64,000 nucleotides of DNA from Floridanema aerugineum (GTDB lineage: Bacteria; Cyanobacteriota; Cyanobacteriia; Cyanobacteriales; Aerosakkonemataceae). A program made the translations under genes and the position numbers. The stretch lies in contig NZ_JBHFNQ010000219.1 in assembly GCF_041929345.1 (NCBI RefSeq), positions 1-64,000 on the forward strand, in the 5' to 3' direction. Of the stretch, positions 8,541 to 17,447 are shown in pieces (within the stretch, counting starts at the first letter, position 1; each line of letters opens with the position of its first letter). Under the pieces are notes generated by a model. The model had not been told where the DNA came from. It saw only the letters and a list, made by a program, of their open reading frames with translations, and did no database searches.

Positions 8541-10757
8541 CTAATTTTGAATATACCTCGTCCACATTTGCTGGAAAGCAGTTTCCATTTCACGAGTAAA
8601 CTGTTCGGCATTCCATAGCGGCGATGTTTGCCTCGACTGTCGTAATTTTCCAGCTATTTTTTGCCGCAAAGCTGCATCTTTGCCTAACTGTACACCCCAG
8701 TCTATATATTCTTCATCTGTCCAAGCAATTCCTTCAGTTACGCCAACATTCATCATCATAGTGTAACTATTACGACTGGCAAATTGTTCGCCCACTTTTG
8801 TCACTAAAGGAATACCCATCCACAAGGTTTCTAAAGTAGTGGTTGCTCCATTATAAGGATAAGTATCTAATACGATATCAGCAATTCCTAGATTAGCTCG
8901 GTGGATTTCTTCAAAGGCGACATCTGGAAGGAATCTGAGTCGATCGCTACTTATACCTTCTGATTCTGCTATTTTAATAAAAAAGCTTTTCAGGGAATTT
9001 TGTTCAGCCGAACCTTTAATTAAAAAATAGCTATTGGGTACTTGTTTAAGGATTTTCATTTGTAACCGCACTGTATCGGGATGTCGCTTAAAACCCATTT
9101 GAGAGCTAAAGTAAATAATGGCATCTTGGGGAATTTCTAGGCGATCGCGACGTAAGGTAGGAACTCCAATTTCAAAACCATCTACAGCTAAATAAGTTTT
9201 TGGTAATCGCCAAAGAGTTTCGCTATATTCTTGTTGTGCTGTTTCCGGTAAAACATAGGGATCGACTATAAAGTAATCCACTGCTGGAATTCCCGAAGCA
9301 TCCCAACCTAACCAAGTTACTTGAATTGGTGCTGGTTTAAGCGAAGTAATTTCCGAGATTACATCTAATGTGATACTATCTAAATCAACTAAAATATCTA
9401 TTTCATCTTGATAAATTTGGTCAGCTACTTCTGCTGCTTCCAAACCAAATTTATAAGCTTTATTCACTTGGTTAACGTACCATTCTTGTAAGGGATCTTG
9501 GCGTTTTTGAGCATTAATTAAATAAGCATAAGTTTGAAAGCGATCGCGATCGTGATATTTAAACAACCAACGTGCGATCCAACCTACGGAATGTCTTTTT
9601 AAACAGTGGGATACATAGCCAATTTTTAAAGGTCGATCGAGATTATTTGTTTGTTGCTCCAAACTTCTTGGCGGATATTGGGAATAGCGATCGCCAGAAT
9701 ATGATTTAATATTAAACTGACAAATTTCCGCCACTTGATTTTGCAGCCGTCTATTATTTTTCAGGTCATCACGAAAGTATGGTAAAAAGTAAGTAGAAGA
9801 AAACAACCGAATTACTGTAGTTAAATCCAGACTTTTATCTTCCGCTGCAAATAGAGACTGCAAAAGCGATTCGTGTCTTTGAAAAACCGCAACAGCTTCA
9901 GACCAATATTCACCAGCTGCCACCATTAATCCCCGAATAATCAGATGATTAGCAAAAACTTTTTGAGCTAATTTCGGTAATAAGGAATAGCAAAATTTCG
10001 CCATTTCTATTCCTTGGAAATACTCACCTGCATCTTGATAAAAACTAGTCAACTGAATCACAACTTCTGGACTAACTGGCTCGAATTGTAAAGCCAATTC
10101 CAAAAAACGTGCTGCCAATGCCGCTTTTTGATCAGAGTAAGCTATTTTAACTGAAGTTACAATTAACAAATCAATAAAAACATAAGGTTCCTTAACATAA
10201 GGGATACAAGCAGTGGCAAATTCCAGAGACGATGGATGCAAAGGAGCCACATCTAAAACTCTTTCCAATACCTGCATTAACAGTTGGTCATCCAAATCTT
10301 GTAATTCAGAAGACTGGAAAATTTCCACAACTCCTAAAGAGTTTAATTCTTCTCCGGTAAAAGTTTCTAACTTAATTGCTAGCAAAATTAACTGTAATAA
10401 ATTATTAATAGCTCCGGGATTAATTTCGCGGATATGTTGCCGAATTAACCAAGCAACTGAATTATCTGATATAGCTTCTCGCCGCTGAGCTTCTGTTTTG
10501 AGAACCTGAATTAATTGGACTGTCCACAGTTCAATTTGTTCAGGTTCTCCTTCCGCCATTACTGAGAACCAAGTCATTTGAGCTTCGGCTTCTTTTTCCT
10601 GCAAAAGTAACATTAATCCCAAATACCAATAATGGGAAATATTATCCGGTTGGGCTATTATTGCCTGTTCGTATAAGCTAGCAGCCTGAATATAATTACC
10701 TTGAAGTAATAATTGATGCGCTTGCTGCTGCCAATTACCGAGATTAGAAAAAGCCAT
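8541..10757 (-). CDS. TPR protein with O-GlcNAc transferase-like (GT41/SPINDLY) domain
   Basis: 738 residues. The N-terminal ~90 residues are TPR-like (NYIQAASLYEQAI... HYWYLGLMLLLQEKEAEAQ) and match the N-terminal module of the genes at 14967 and 17448. A long helical middle follows. The C-terminal ~370 residues are the GT41 catalytic region: LKIGYVSHCLKRHSVGW, QVTWLGWDASG, VDYFIVDPYVLPE, DTYPYNGATTTLETLWMGIPLVT. GT41 enzymes move GlcNAc, or other sugars in bacteria, onto Ser/Thr of proteins. The pilin gene lies immediately upstream on the same strand (start of this ORF 103 bp after the pilin stop), separated by a hairpin terminator. Protein glycosylation of pilin or other surface proteins is a reasonable inference, not shown. 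Confidence 0.85.
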   Translation of the reverse strand: MAFSNLGNWQQQAHQLLLQGNYIQAASLYEQAIIAQPDNISHYWYLGLMLLLQEKEAEAQMTWFSVMAEGEPEQIELWTVQLIQVLKTEAQRREAISDNSVAWLIRQHIREINPGAINNLLQLILLAIKLETFTGEELNSLGVVEIFQSSELQDLDDQLLMQVLERVLDVAPLHPSSLEFATACIPYVKEPYVFIDLLIVTSVKIAYSDQKAALAARFLELALQFEPVSPEVVIQLTSFYQDAGEYFQGIEMAKFCYSLLPKLAQKVFANHLIIRGLMVAAGEYWSEAVAVFQRHESLLQSLFAAEDKSLDLTTVIRLFSSTYFLPYFRDDLKNNRRLQNQVAEICQFNIKSYSGDRYSQYPPRSLEQQTNNLDRPLKIGYVSHCLKRHSVGWIARWLFKYHDRDRFQTYAYLINAQKRQDPLQEWYVNQVNKAYKFGLEAAEVADQIYQDEIDILVDLDSITLDVISEITSLKPAPIQVTWLGWDASGIPAVDYFIVDPYVLPETAQQEYSETLWRLPKTYLAVDGFEIGVPTLRRDRLEIPQDAIIYFSSQMGFKRHPDTVRLQMKILKQVPNSYFLIKGSAEQNSLKSFFIKIAESEGISSDRLRFLPDVAFEEIHRANLGIADIVLDTYPYNGATTTLETLWMGIPLVTKVGEQFASRNSYTMMMNVGVTEGIAWTDEEYIDWGVQLGKDAALRQKIAGKLRQSRQTSPLWNAEQFTREMETAFQQMWTRYIQN

Positions 10758-10785
10758 ATTAATAAAAGTAGCTCAAAAGTAAAAG

Positions 10786-10822
10786 CCAAGTGAGTAGCCT
10801 AGAGTTTCTACTACCCACTTGG
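10786..10822 (-). terminator. Hairpin terminator after the pilin gene
   Basis: CCAAGTGAGTAG (10786-10797) pairs with CTACCCACTTGG (10811-10822), with one mismatch and a 13-nt loop. Read on the minus strand it is followed by a T-rich stretch (cttttacttttg). It ends the pilin transcript before the GT41 start at 10757. Confidence 0.65.
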
Positions 10823-10860
10823 GAAAATGTTAGTTTATTCAAGTAAACCAAATGACTACA

Positions 10861-11400
10861 CTAGATAGGGTTCGTGTTTCCAGTACAAGTGACAGCATCC
10901 GCGCCCACTGCTCCGCTCGCAGGGGCATCAGCAGCGGTCTTAGTTTCACACACAATTGCCAAAGAGGTTTTGTCTTGGTTCTGTCCACCGATCAAACCTA
11001 CTGTTCCAGAATAAGATCTCAAAGCAATAGGAACTTTGGTAGCATGAACGCTGACACCGTTTTGCGGTTCGTTTTTGATTTCGTATTTGTAGTTAGCGGT
11101 TTGAGTTTTAATACCAACGCCTAACGCACTCCAAGCAGCTGCATCACTACCAGTAACAAACTGACCATTTTCTGTGTAGTAAGCTTGTTGACCTTTGTTA
11201 ATTGAACTTACATATTGCTTACCTTCTGCTTGTCTGCCTTTGTTTGCTTGGTTGAGGAAAGATGGCAACGCAATAGCAGCAAGAATACCGATAATGATGA
11301 TAACTACCAACAGTTCAATTAGAGTGAAACCTTGTTCGCCAGATGCTTGTTTCTTTTGGTTAATGTGTAATAAGAATTTGGTTTTGAATGTAGTATTCAT
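10861..11400 (-). CDS. Type IV pilin-like protein (PilA family)
   Basis: 179 residues from the ATG at 11400, which has AAGGAG 9-10 nt upstream. The prepilin motif G/FTLIELLVV is present, with cleavage after Gly24 and Glu5 of the mature protein retained, followed by the long hydrophobic helix typical of pilins. The leader of 24 residues is longer than in most proteobacterial pilins. The C-terminal third has two Cys (IVCET... VTCTG), suiting a disulfide-closed D-region. It would be processed by PilD and assembled into a pilus or pseudopilus. Its promoter lies in the 113 bp behind the methyltransferase gene. Neighbouring glycosyl- and methyltransferases make it a candidate for modification (inference). 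Confidence 0.9.
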   Translation of the reverse strand: MNTTFKTKFLLHINQKKQASGEQGFTLIELLVVIIIIGILAAIALPSFLNQANKGRQAEGKQYVSSINKGQQAYYTENGQFVTGSDAAAWSALGVGIKTQTANYKYEIKNEPQNGVSVHATKVPIALRSYSGTVGLIGGQNQDKTSLAIVCETKTAADAPASGAVGADAVTCTGNTNPI

Positions 11401-11442
11401 GAGAAGTTTCTCCTTCGGCTCTAGGTGGGTTTTGTTTTCTCC

Positions 11443-11469
11443 CTTATATATAGAACTTACCCACATCAA
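11443..11469 (-). promoter_or_regulatory. Possible promoter of the pilin gene
   Basis: On the minus strand TTGATG (11464-11469) and TATAAG (11443-11448) are spaced 15 bp, inside a run reading tatatataag, 43 bp before the start codon. The spacing is short of the ideal 17, so this is tentative. Confidence 0.3.
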
Positions 11470-11513
11470 TTCACTTTCATATCACCTGTGGGAAAATTTT
11501 TTTTGGATTAGGC

Positions 11514-12842
11514 TCAATCCTTTGCAGATTGAGGTTCCAGAAGAATTAAGCCAATTTCTTCTAAGGTAGTGAACATTTGTTTGAGGAGCATAGAGGCTTG
11601 GTTGGGATCGCTTGGTTGTAAGGTTATGGGGTCTAGGGGTCTTATTTGCAGCCAACGCTGTACCAGCGATTTTAAAGATTGTGGCTGGTCAAACAAAGGT
11701 AAGATGCACGCTACTACGGTGCTGTCCATTAAAAGTGTAGTTTCTTTGATAAAGGGCAGGTAGTTAGCAAGTTCAAGCATTTTGACCTTGCTAATGCAGT
11801 TAAGCATTTCTTGTTTGACTGGTGGTACTTTCAGGCTGGGGTGCAGATGTACTAAGGCTTTCTCCCAGTCTGAGTCAGTCCACTCCATTACAGGTTGGCG
11901 AGGGGTAGAGACATTAGGATGACCGCACCAAAAATCAATTAAGCGATGTATAGGATGGAGGATTTCATATAGATGTAGCTGTTCTTCTAGCGAAAGTTCT
12001 GGGAGGGTAATTCCTAGTGCAGTGGGCAAATTATTCGGATCTTGGAACAGATCTAGTAAATCCCACTTCTGCCGATGCACCATACTGATAAACTCTAAGT
12101 CAGTGTTTCTCAATGCTTCAAAGGTTTCAGGGATGGTATAGCCGCGATCGCCTTGGAGTAAGTAGTTTGCACAGAACCATTCGTCGTTATTTTCCATTTC
12201 GGGTCTCCAGGTATTGGCTTTGAGAGTTACCCCGTCTTTCAATGACTTCATGGTTTCTCTAGCCTGTTCCATCTCTAGTGGGCCAGGAGTCTCTTCCATA
12301 AATCCCAACATTTTGAATAGTTTCTGGGCGGTGAAAAACTGGCGGCGCTGATTCCGGCTATGTAGGTTGGTGCGGATAATTCCCTCTGGTTTAAGCACTG
12401 CTTTCATTGCTTTGAGTCCCGCCAGTATATCGGGCAAGAGGTACAAAGTTTCGTCGCAGTGTATGTAGTCAAATTCCATTCCCAGTTTTGGTAAATCGTA
12501 GATAGAAAGGGCATGGAATTCTACATTAGAAAACCCGTGATATTTTAAACGTTCTCTTGAGAGGTTAGCAGATTGTTCGGATAGGTCAACTCCCACAATT
12601 CTGGCACCCGGATTAGCTACTGCTAAGGCTAGGGATTTGAAACCACTACCGCAACCTGCGTCTAATATTAGCTTTCCTTCTGTCTCTACAACTTTTTGGT
12701 ATCTTAGGTAGTAAGCTGTAACCATGTTATAGAGAGTCAGATATTTCATGTCGGTTGGGTATTGATCCAAGGGAATTCTTGGATAAGGGGCAGCATCAAA
12801 TTGTTGGCGAATTTTTTCGATCTCAGATACTTGTTTTTCCAT
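11514..12842 (-). CDS. SAM-dependent methyltransferase with C-terminal extension
   Basis: 442 residues. Class I methyltransferase core at about 35-170: motif I LILDAGCGSGFKSLALA, motif II acidic GVDLSEQS, and a post-II segment FDYIHCDETLYLLPD. The remaining ~270 residues are helical and unassigned. The substrate is unknown. The N-terminus (IRQQFDAAPYPRIPLDQYPTD) resembles methyltransferases of cyanobacterial gene clusters. It lies directly upstream of the pilin gene on the same strand with a 113-bp gap, so it may act on pilin or on a precursor of its glycan (inference). Confidence 0.75.
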   Translation of the reverse strand: MEKQVSEIEKIRQQFDAAPYPRIPLDQYPTDMKYLTLYNMVTAYYLRYQKVVETEGKLILDAGCGSGFKSLALAVANPGARIVGVDLSEQSANLSRERLKYHGFSNVEFHALSIYDLPKLGMEFDYIHCDETLYLLPDILAGLKAMKAVLKPEGIIRTNLHSRNQRRQFFTAQKLFKMLGFMEETPGPLEMEQARETMKSLKDGVTLKANTWRPEMENNDEWFCANYLLQGDRGYTIPETFEALRNTDLEFISMVHRQKWDLLDLFQDPNNLPTALGITLPELSLEEQLHLYEILHPIHRLIDFWCGHPNVSTPRQPVMEWTDSDWEKALVHLHPSLKVPPVKQEMLNCISKVKMLELANYLPFIKETTLLMDSTVVACILPLFDQPQSLKSLVQRWLQIRPLDPITLQPSDPNQASMLLKQMFTTLEEIGLILLEPQSAKD

Positions 12843-13172
12843 TGTAATTTTGGGATATTTTGAATTTTTTGGGAGTTATTAGTTATTACTTAGCTATTTA
12901 AAAAGAACTAATAACTACTGGCGCTCTCCCTTAAGTATTCCCCTTTTTTTGCTCAAAATTACAATTAGACCTCTTACTGAGATCTTGCACTCCTGAGCTC
13001 CCGCCTCCATTTTTCGTTCCCCGGTTGAACCGGGGAACGAGGACACAGGAGGTTCTACCTCCTTTGAGTGCAAGATCTGAGTCTTACTTCCCCACCTTCC
13101 TACCTGTTGAAACTTTAGTCCAAGGAAAACTTTATGCTATATTAAACGTAGTCGTTATGAGTTTAATTAAAT
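12843..13172. other. Intergenic region with a MITE-like repeat
   Basis: 330 bp between divergent genes. It holds an imperfect hairpin AGTTATTAGTT/AACTAATAACT (12874-12916) and the 107-bp repeat at 12976-13082. The NTRC promoter must lie in the last 90 bp; no strong consensus seen. Confidence 0.6.
12976..13082. repeat. MITE-like repeat, GATCTTGCAC ends (copy 1, uninterrupted)
   Basis: Ends ACTGAGATCTTGCAC and GTGCAAGATCTGAGT form near-perfect 15-bp terminal inverted repeats. The interior has a second palindrome, TCGTTCCCCGG/CCGGGGAACGA (13014-13040), and a small GGAGGT..ACCTCC hairpin. Same orientation and interior as the copy at 14617-14860. Confidence 0.85.
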
Positions 13173-14543
13173 ATGGCAAACTCGAATGTAGAGAATGTGG
13201 TAATTATTGGTTCTGGGCCTGCGGGATATACAGCGGCGATTTATGCGGCGCGGGCTAATTTAAAACCGTTTGTATTTGAAGGTTTCCAAGCTGGGGGGTT
13301 GCCTGGTGGACAGCTGATGACGACGACGGAGGTGGAAAATTTTCCGGGTTTTCCTGAAGGGATTACTGGGCCACAATTAATGGATCGGATGAAGGCGCAG
13401 GCGGAACGTTGGGGCGCAGAGTTGTTCACGGAAGATGTGACTTTTGTGGATTTAAGTCAACGTCCGTTTGTGGTTCGTTCTGAGGAAAGGGAAGTTAGAA
13501 CTCACAGTATTATAATTGCTACAGGCGCGACGGCGAGACGGTTAGGTTTACCTAGCGAGCACCAGTATTGGAGTCGGGGGATTTCGGCTTGTGCGATTTG
13601 TGATGGCGCGACTCCGATTTTTCACGGCGCTGAGTTGGCGGTAGTTGGTGGTGGTGATTCGGCGTTGGAAGAGGCGGTTTATTTGACTAAGTATGGTTCT
13701 CGCGTGCATTTGTTGGTGCGAAGTGAGAAGATGCGTGCTTCTAAGACGATGCAGGATCGGGCCTTGAGTAACCCAAAAATTACGGTACATTGGAATACTC
13801 TGCCTGTGGATGTGGTGGGTGAGGGCGATCGCATGACTGGGATCAAAGTCCGCAATACCCAGACTGAGGAAGAAAGCATTCTAGAGGTGAAGGGTTTGTT
13901 TTATGCGATCGGTCACACTCCCAACACTTCTTTATTTAAGGGACAATTAGAACTTGATGATGTGGGTTACATTGCCACTAAGCATGGTTCGGTAGAAACT
14001 AGTGTGGAAGGCGTGTTTGCTGCGGGTGATGTGCAGGATCACGAGTTTCGCCAAGCGATCACGGCTGCTGGTACTGGTTGTATGGCGGCGATGTTGGCAG
14101 AAAGATGGCTTTCAGCTAATAGTTTAATTCAGGAATTCCACAAAACACCTGATGCGGAAAAGGCGGATAGTCCTGATGAAGTGAAGGAAAGCAAAGAGGT
14201 TTTAGCGGCTGAGTTTAGTATTGATGATACTCGCCATGAGGGTGGTTATGCGTTGCGGAAGTTGTTCCACGATAGCGATCGCTTGTTGGTAGTTAAGTAC
14301 GTTTCTCCTCATTGTGGCCCTTGTCATACTTTGAAGCCAATTCTTAATAAAGTGGTGGATGAGTTTGAGGGTAAAATTCACTTCATTGAAGTGGATATTG
14401 AGAAAGATCCAGAAATTGCGGAAAATGCTGGAGTGACAGGAACTCCGACGATTCAGTTTTTCAAGAATAAGGAGTTGTTGACGGAACTCAAGGGTGTTAA
14501 GCCAAAAAGTCAATATCGTGAGTTAATTGAAAGTTATCTCTAA
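13173..14543 (+). CDS. ntrC (NTRC): NADPH-dependent thioredoxin reductase-thioredoxin fusion (NTRC)
   Basis: 456 residues. Residues 1-310 are a flavin thioredoxin reductase: FAD motif GSGPAG (13-18), redox pair CAIC (C140, C143), and NADPH motif GGGDSA (159-164). A linker leads to a C-terminal thioredoxin with the CGPC active site (C381, C384). NTRC uses NADPH to reduce 2-Cys peroxiredoxins and regulates carbon metabolism in chloroplasts and some cyanobacteria; it is unrelated to the nitrogen regulator of the same symbol. The ATG at 13173 starts just before the FAD fold. The gene sits between two copies of a MITE-like element, in direct orientation. Confidence 0.95.
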   Translation: MANSNVENVVIIGSGPAGYTAAIYAARANLKPFVFEGFQAGGLPGGQLMTTTEVENFPGFPEGITGPQLMDRMKAQAERWGAELFTEDVTFVDLSQRPFVVRSEEREVRTHSIIIATGATARRLGLPSEHQYWSRGISACAICDGATPIFHGAELAVVGGGDSALEEAVYLTKYGSRVHLLVRSEKMRASKTMQDRALSNPKITVHWNTLPVDVVGEGDRMTGIKVRNTQTEEESILEVKGLFYAIGHTPNTSLFKGQLELDDVGYIATKHGSVETSVEGVFAAGDVQDHEFRQAITAAGTGCMAAMLAERWLSANSLIQEFHKTPDAEKADSPDEVKESKEVLAAEFSIDDTRHEGGYALRKLFHDSDRLLVVKYVSPHCGPCHTLKPILNKVVDEFEGKIHFIEVDIEKDPEIAENAGVTGTPTIQFFKNKELLTELKGVKPKSQYRELIESYL

Positions 14544-14571
14544 AAGTTTTTGATTTGCTACAGACGCTTTA

Positions 14572-14601
14572 TCCCCCCAAAACCCCCGTGGTAAGGGGGG
14601 A
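14572..14601. repeat. C6/G6 hairpin repeat
   Basis: TCCCCCC...GGGGGGA with a loop aaaacccccgtggtaa. It closely resembles a sequence inside the amidase gene at 29120-29149, so it is a dispersed repeat. It lies 29 bp after the NTRC stop and could also end transcription. Confidence 0.6.
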
Positions 14602-14616
14602 ACAAGACTCTGTTTT

Positions 14617-14860
14617 AACTCAGATCTTGCACCTAGAGGCAGAGCCTCAATTTTTCGTTCCCTGGTTGAACCTGGGAAGGAGGATCTGGGACAATAGTGC
14701 TCGGTTAAGCAAATTTGTGGTCTGTAGGGGCGAAGCAAACGGAGCAGAAAATCTAGGGTTTAAGTCATAAATTGTCGCCCGAATGCTTCGCCCCTACCCA
14801 AAACCCGAGCAGTATTGGGATCTGGGAGGTTCTACCTCCTTTGAGTGCAAGATCTGAGTT
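14617..14860. repeat. MITE-like repeat, GATCTTGCAC ends (copy 2, interrupted)
   Basis: Perfect 16-bp terminal inverted repeats AACTCAGATCTTGCAC (14617-14632) and GTGCAAGATCTGAGTT (14845-14860). The interior matches copy 1 (12976-13082) in the same orientation, but is split by a second element at 14692-14817. Without that insertion and its duplicated target the copy would be 108 bp, against 107 bp for copy 1. Confidence 0.85.
14692..14817. mobile_element. 126-bp MITE inserted into the copy-2 repeat, with target duplication
   Basis: Terminal inverted repeats CAATAGTGCTCGG (14692-14704) and CCGAGCAGTATTG (14805-14817) match at 12 of 13 positions. An inner palindrome GTAGGGGCGAAGCA/TGCTTCGCCCCTAC lies between them. 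The element is flanked by a 10-bp direct repeat GGATCTGGGA (14682-14691 and 14818-14827), which reads as a target-site duplication. It has no coding capacity, so it would depend on a transposase elsewhere. Confidence 0.85.
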
Positions 14861-14966
14861 TAAGTCTCTCTGGGGGAGGGGAATCTCCGATTTATGGGAT
14901 TCTTTTTTCGATTTAATATTATGGTAGGGAATGGTCAGATCTAAGTAAAGAAATTAATTTATAAAA

Positions 14967-16745
14967 ATGATGGATTTGGCACAACAAGCGGCGGAGTTTT
15001 TAGTTCAAGATGAGTACGATCGGGCGATCGCTCTCTACGAGGAATGTATCGCTGCCGATCCTAGTGTTTTGTTTAATTATTGGATGTTGGGATTGAGTTT
15101 GCTTTTACAAGGAAGAGAAGAGGAGGCGCAAGCTTGTTGGTTTTCCGGGATGGTAGCTGGAGATTCCGCAGAGATGGAAGCGGGAACAAGGGAGTTAATT
15201 GAAATCTTAGAAATTGAGGGAATTAAATGTTTAGAAGCTGGGAAGTTTAAGCAAGCAGAAAGAATTTATTTACAGATTATTGAACAAGTACCCGATCGTG
15301 CTATTGCTTATAAAAATTTAGGTAATGCTGCATTGAATCAAGGGAAGTTGGAGGAGGCGATCGCCTATTACCAACAAGGGATTGAATTAGAACCAAATGA
15401 GGCGATAAGTTATTATCATTTGGCGATCGCTTTTCATCAGCTGGATAAGTTAGAAGAAGCGATCGCTTGTTATCAACAGTTTCTTAATTTTAATACTAAC
15501 GATCCGATAGTTTGGAACAATTTGGGTAATGCTTTGCAGAGACAGGGTAAATTTGCGGAAGCGATCGATTGTTACCAAAAATCACTTTCTTTAGATGGTA
15601 ACAATGCTTTAACTTATAATAATTTGGGAACTGCTTTTAATAGTCAAGGCAATTTAGCCGCAGCACTTGCTTGTTTTGAACAAGGTTTAATTTTAGAGCC
15701 AAATAATGCGGAATCTCATTACAATCTAGCTACATTTTATCAGGAACAACGTCTGTACGAAAAAGCATTAGCCTGTTGCGATCGGGCTATTGAAATAGAT
15801 CCAAATTATGCAGATGCTTACTGGACTCGTTCATTAATTTTGCTCAGATTAGCAGATTATAAACGCGGTTTTATTGAATACGAATGGCGTTGGCGACGAA
15901 AGGAAAACAAATCACGTACTTTATCAAAACCTATTTGGGATGGCGCAAGTTTAGCAGGTAAAACTATTTTACTGCAAGCGGAACAGGGCATGGGAGATTT
16001 GATTCAATTTATCCGCTATGTACCTTTATTGGTAAAGCTTGGAGGTTGTGTAGTAGTTGAATGTCACCCGCCACTTGTCAGGTTATTAAAAAGTGTTGCA
16101 GATATAGAAAAGGTAGTAGCTATAGGCGAAAAGTTGCCGGAATTTGATGTTTATATTCCCTTTCTCAGTTTACCGAGAGTTTTTGGCACAACTTTAGAAA
16201 CAATCCCCGCAGAAACTCCCTATTTAAAGCCTTTGGAATCGAGGAGTTTAAAACTGGAAACACCCCTGGATAATTGTCTAAAAGTTGGGTTAGTCTGGGC
16301 GGGTAATCCTGAACATTTAAGCGATCGGCAAAGATCCACTTCGTTGCACAATTTTTTACCACTATTTAACCTGAAAAATATTACTTTTTACAGTTTACAA
16401 AAAGGTGCAAAATCAGCAGAGATTAGCGAAATTGATTGTCCGGCAAACTTGTTAGATTTAAACAGTAAAATTCATGATTTCGCTGATACTTCGGCGGTGA
16501 TATCGCAACTGGATTTAGTCATCACTGTAGACACCTCTGTTGCCCATTTAGCTGGTGCATTGGGTAAGCCAGTATGGGTGCTTTTATGTTACAATGCCGA
16601 CTGGCGATGGATGACTGAGCGAGAGGATAGCCCTTGGTATCCAACTATGCGTTTATTCCGTCAAGATCGATCGGGAGATTGGCAAGAATTAATCGAAAGG
16701 TTGGCCCGATCTTTGCAAGAATTAGCATCAAGTAACCAATGCTAA
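14967..16745 (+). CDS. TPR protein with GT9-like (heptosyltransferase) domain
   Basis: 592 residues. About eight TPR units cover residues 5-300, starting with the EYDRAIALYEECIAADP module shared with 8541-10757 and 17448-20042. The C-terminal 290 residues are GT9-like: KTILLQAEQGMGDLIQFIRYVPLL (with its glycine-rich acceptor site), VGLVWAGNPEH, and VITVDTSVAHLAGALGKPVWVLL, the nucleotide-sugar binding motif of ADP-heptose transferases. It probably adds a sugar to a glycan or a protein-bound acceptor held by the TPRs (inference). Confidence 0.85.
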   Translation: MMDLAQQAAEFLVQDEYDRAIALYEECIAADPSVLFNYWMLGLSLLLQGREEEAQACWFSGMVAGDSAEMEAGTRELIEILEIEGIKCLEAGKFKQAERIYLQIIEQVPDRAIAYKNLGNAALNQGKLEEAIAYYQQGIELEPNEAISYYHLAIAFHQLDKLEEAIACYQQFLNFNTNDPIVWNNLGNALQRQGKFAEAIDCYQKSLSLDGNNALTYNNLGTAFNSQGNLAAALACFEQGLILEPNNAESHYNLATFYQEQRLYEKALACCDRAIEIDPNYADAYWTRSLILLRLADYKRGFIEYEWRWRRKENKSRTLSKPIWDGASLAGKTILLQAEQGMGDLIQFIRYVPLLVKLGGCVVVECHPPLVRLLKSVADIEKVVAIGEKLPEFDVYIPFLSLPRVFGTTLETIPAETPYLKPLESRSLKLETPLDNCLKVGLVWAGNPEHLSDRQRSTSLHNFLPLFNLKNITFYSLQKGAKSAEISEIDCPANLLDLNSKIHDFADTSAVISQLDLVITVDTSVAHLAGALGKPVWVLLCYNADWRWMTEREDSPWYPTMRLFRQDRSGDWQELIERLARSLQELASSNQC

Positions 16746-16761
16746 AGCTACTAAGTGATTT

Positions 16762-16828
16762 GTAGGGTGCGTCAGACACCACAATGCCTGGTAAATCGCA
16801 AGAATTCTCTGATTCTGACGCACCCTAC
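16762..16828. repeat. Palindromic repeat, GTAGGGTGCGTCAGA arms (copy 2)
   Basis: Identical 15-bp arms at 16762-16776 and 16814-16828 with an unrelated 37-bp loop. It sits 17 bp after the TPR-GT9 stop between convergent genes, where it could also act as a bidirectional terminator. Confidence 0.9.
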
Positions 16829-16863
16829 GGAATATAACTAGCAACTTGCGTTAAGTAATAGTC

Positions 16864-17439
16864 TTATTTTATAACTTCTAAAACCATTTCAATTTGCTCT
16901 ATCAAATTATTGTAATAGGTGCTTTCTGACAGTAAAAATCCGACATCAACCTCTGATTCTGGATGGAGAGTGAACCAATGAGAACTGGGTGTATAATAAG
17001 TTTCAATTACCTCAAAATCAACATTTAAATAAAGTCCAAGAGGAGAATTGGCAGCTTTTTCTTCTATCCATTTTCTATTTAATCTTTGGGAAAAAAGTGA
17101 TAACCCCATAGGAGTTACTACACGCACATGAGTAGGGTCATCAAAAAAGAAATCGTGACGATGATGAGGTACAACAATCCTAATTTTTGCTCCTGGTTGA
17201 CAGATGCGATACATTTCTTTAATGATATTCAAATATATTTTGCTATCTTGCCCTAAATGTTCCAAAACATGAATTAGCAGGATTTCAATTACTGAATTAT
17301 CTTTCCAAGGCCAAGGAAAAGTTTCTAAGTCGTGTTTGACATCGGGATTACCGTATTTATCTACGTTGATATAACCCTCAAAGTGTCTTTCACCACAACC
17401 TAAATTCAGCCGTAAGTCAGTCATACTTGTAGTTTCCAT
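16864..17439 (-). CDS. Small class I SAM methyltransferase
   Basis: 191 residues. Motif I is RLNLGCGERHFEGYINVD, followed by LIHVLEHL and a post-motif PGAKIRIVVPHHRHD. This is the type-11 family common in glycan clusters (N- or O-methylation of a sugar). It starts 8 bp after the stop of 17448-20042 on the same strand, so the two are one transcription unit. Met6 is an alternative start. Confidence 0.8.
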   Translation of the reverse strand: METTSMTDLRLNLGCGERHFEGYINVDKYGNPDVKHDLETFPWPWKDNSVIEILLIHVLEHLGQDSKIYLNIIKEMYRICQPGAKIRIVVPHHRHDFFFDDPTHVRVVTPMGLSLFSQRLNRKWIEEKAANSPLGLYLNVDFEVIETYYTPSSHWFTLHPESEVDVGFLLSESTYYNNLIEQIEMVLEVIK

Positions 17440-17447
17440 TGATTTTT

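Larger units (their letters stand above)
14544..14966. other. Intergenic region made mostly of repeats
   Basis: 423 bp between NTRC and the TPR-GT9 gene. It contains a CCCCCC/GGGGGG hairpin (14572-14601), possibly the NTRC terminator, then a nested MITE (14617-14860). The last ~100 bp before 14967 is probably the promoter region. The open frames here read through repeats and are not called. Confidence 0.65.
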
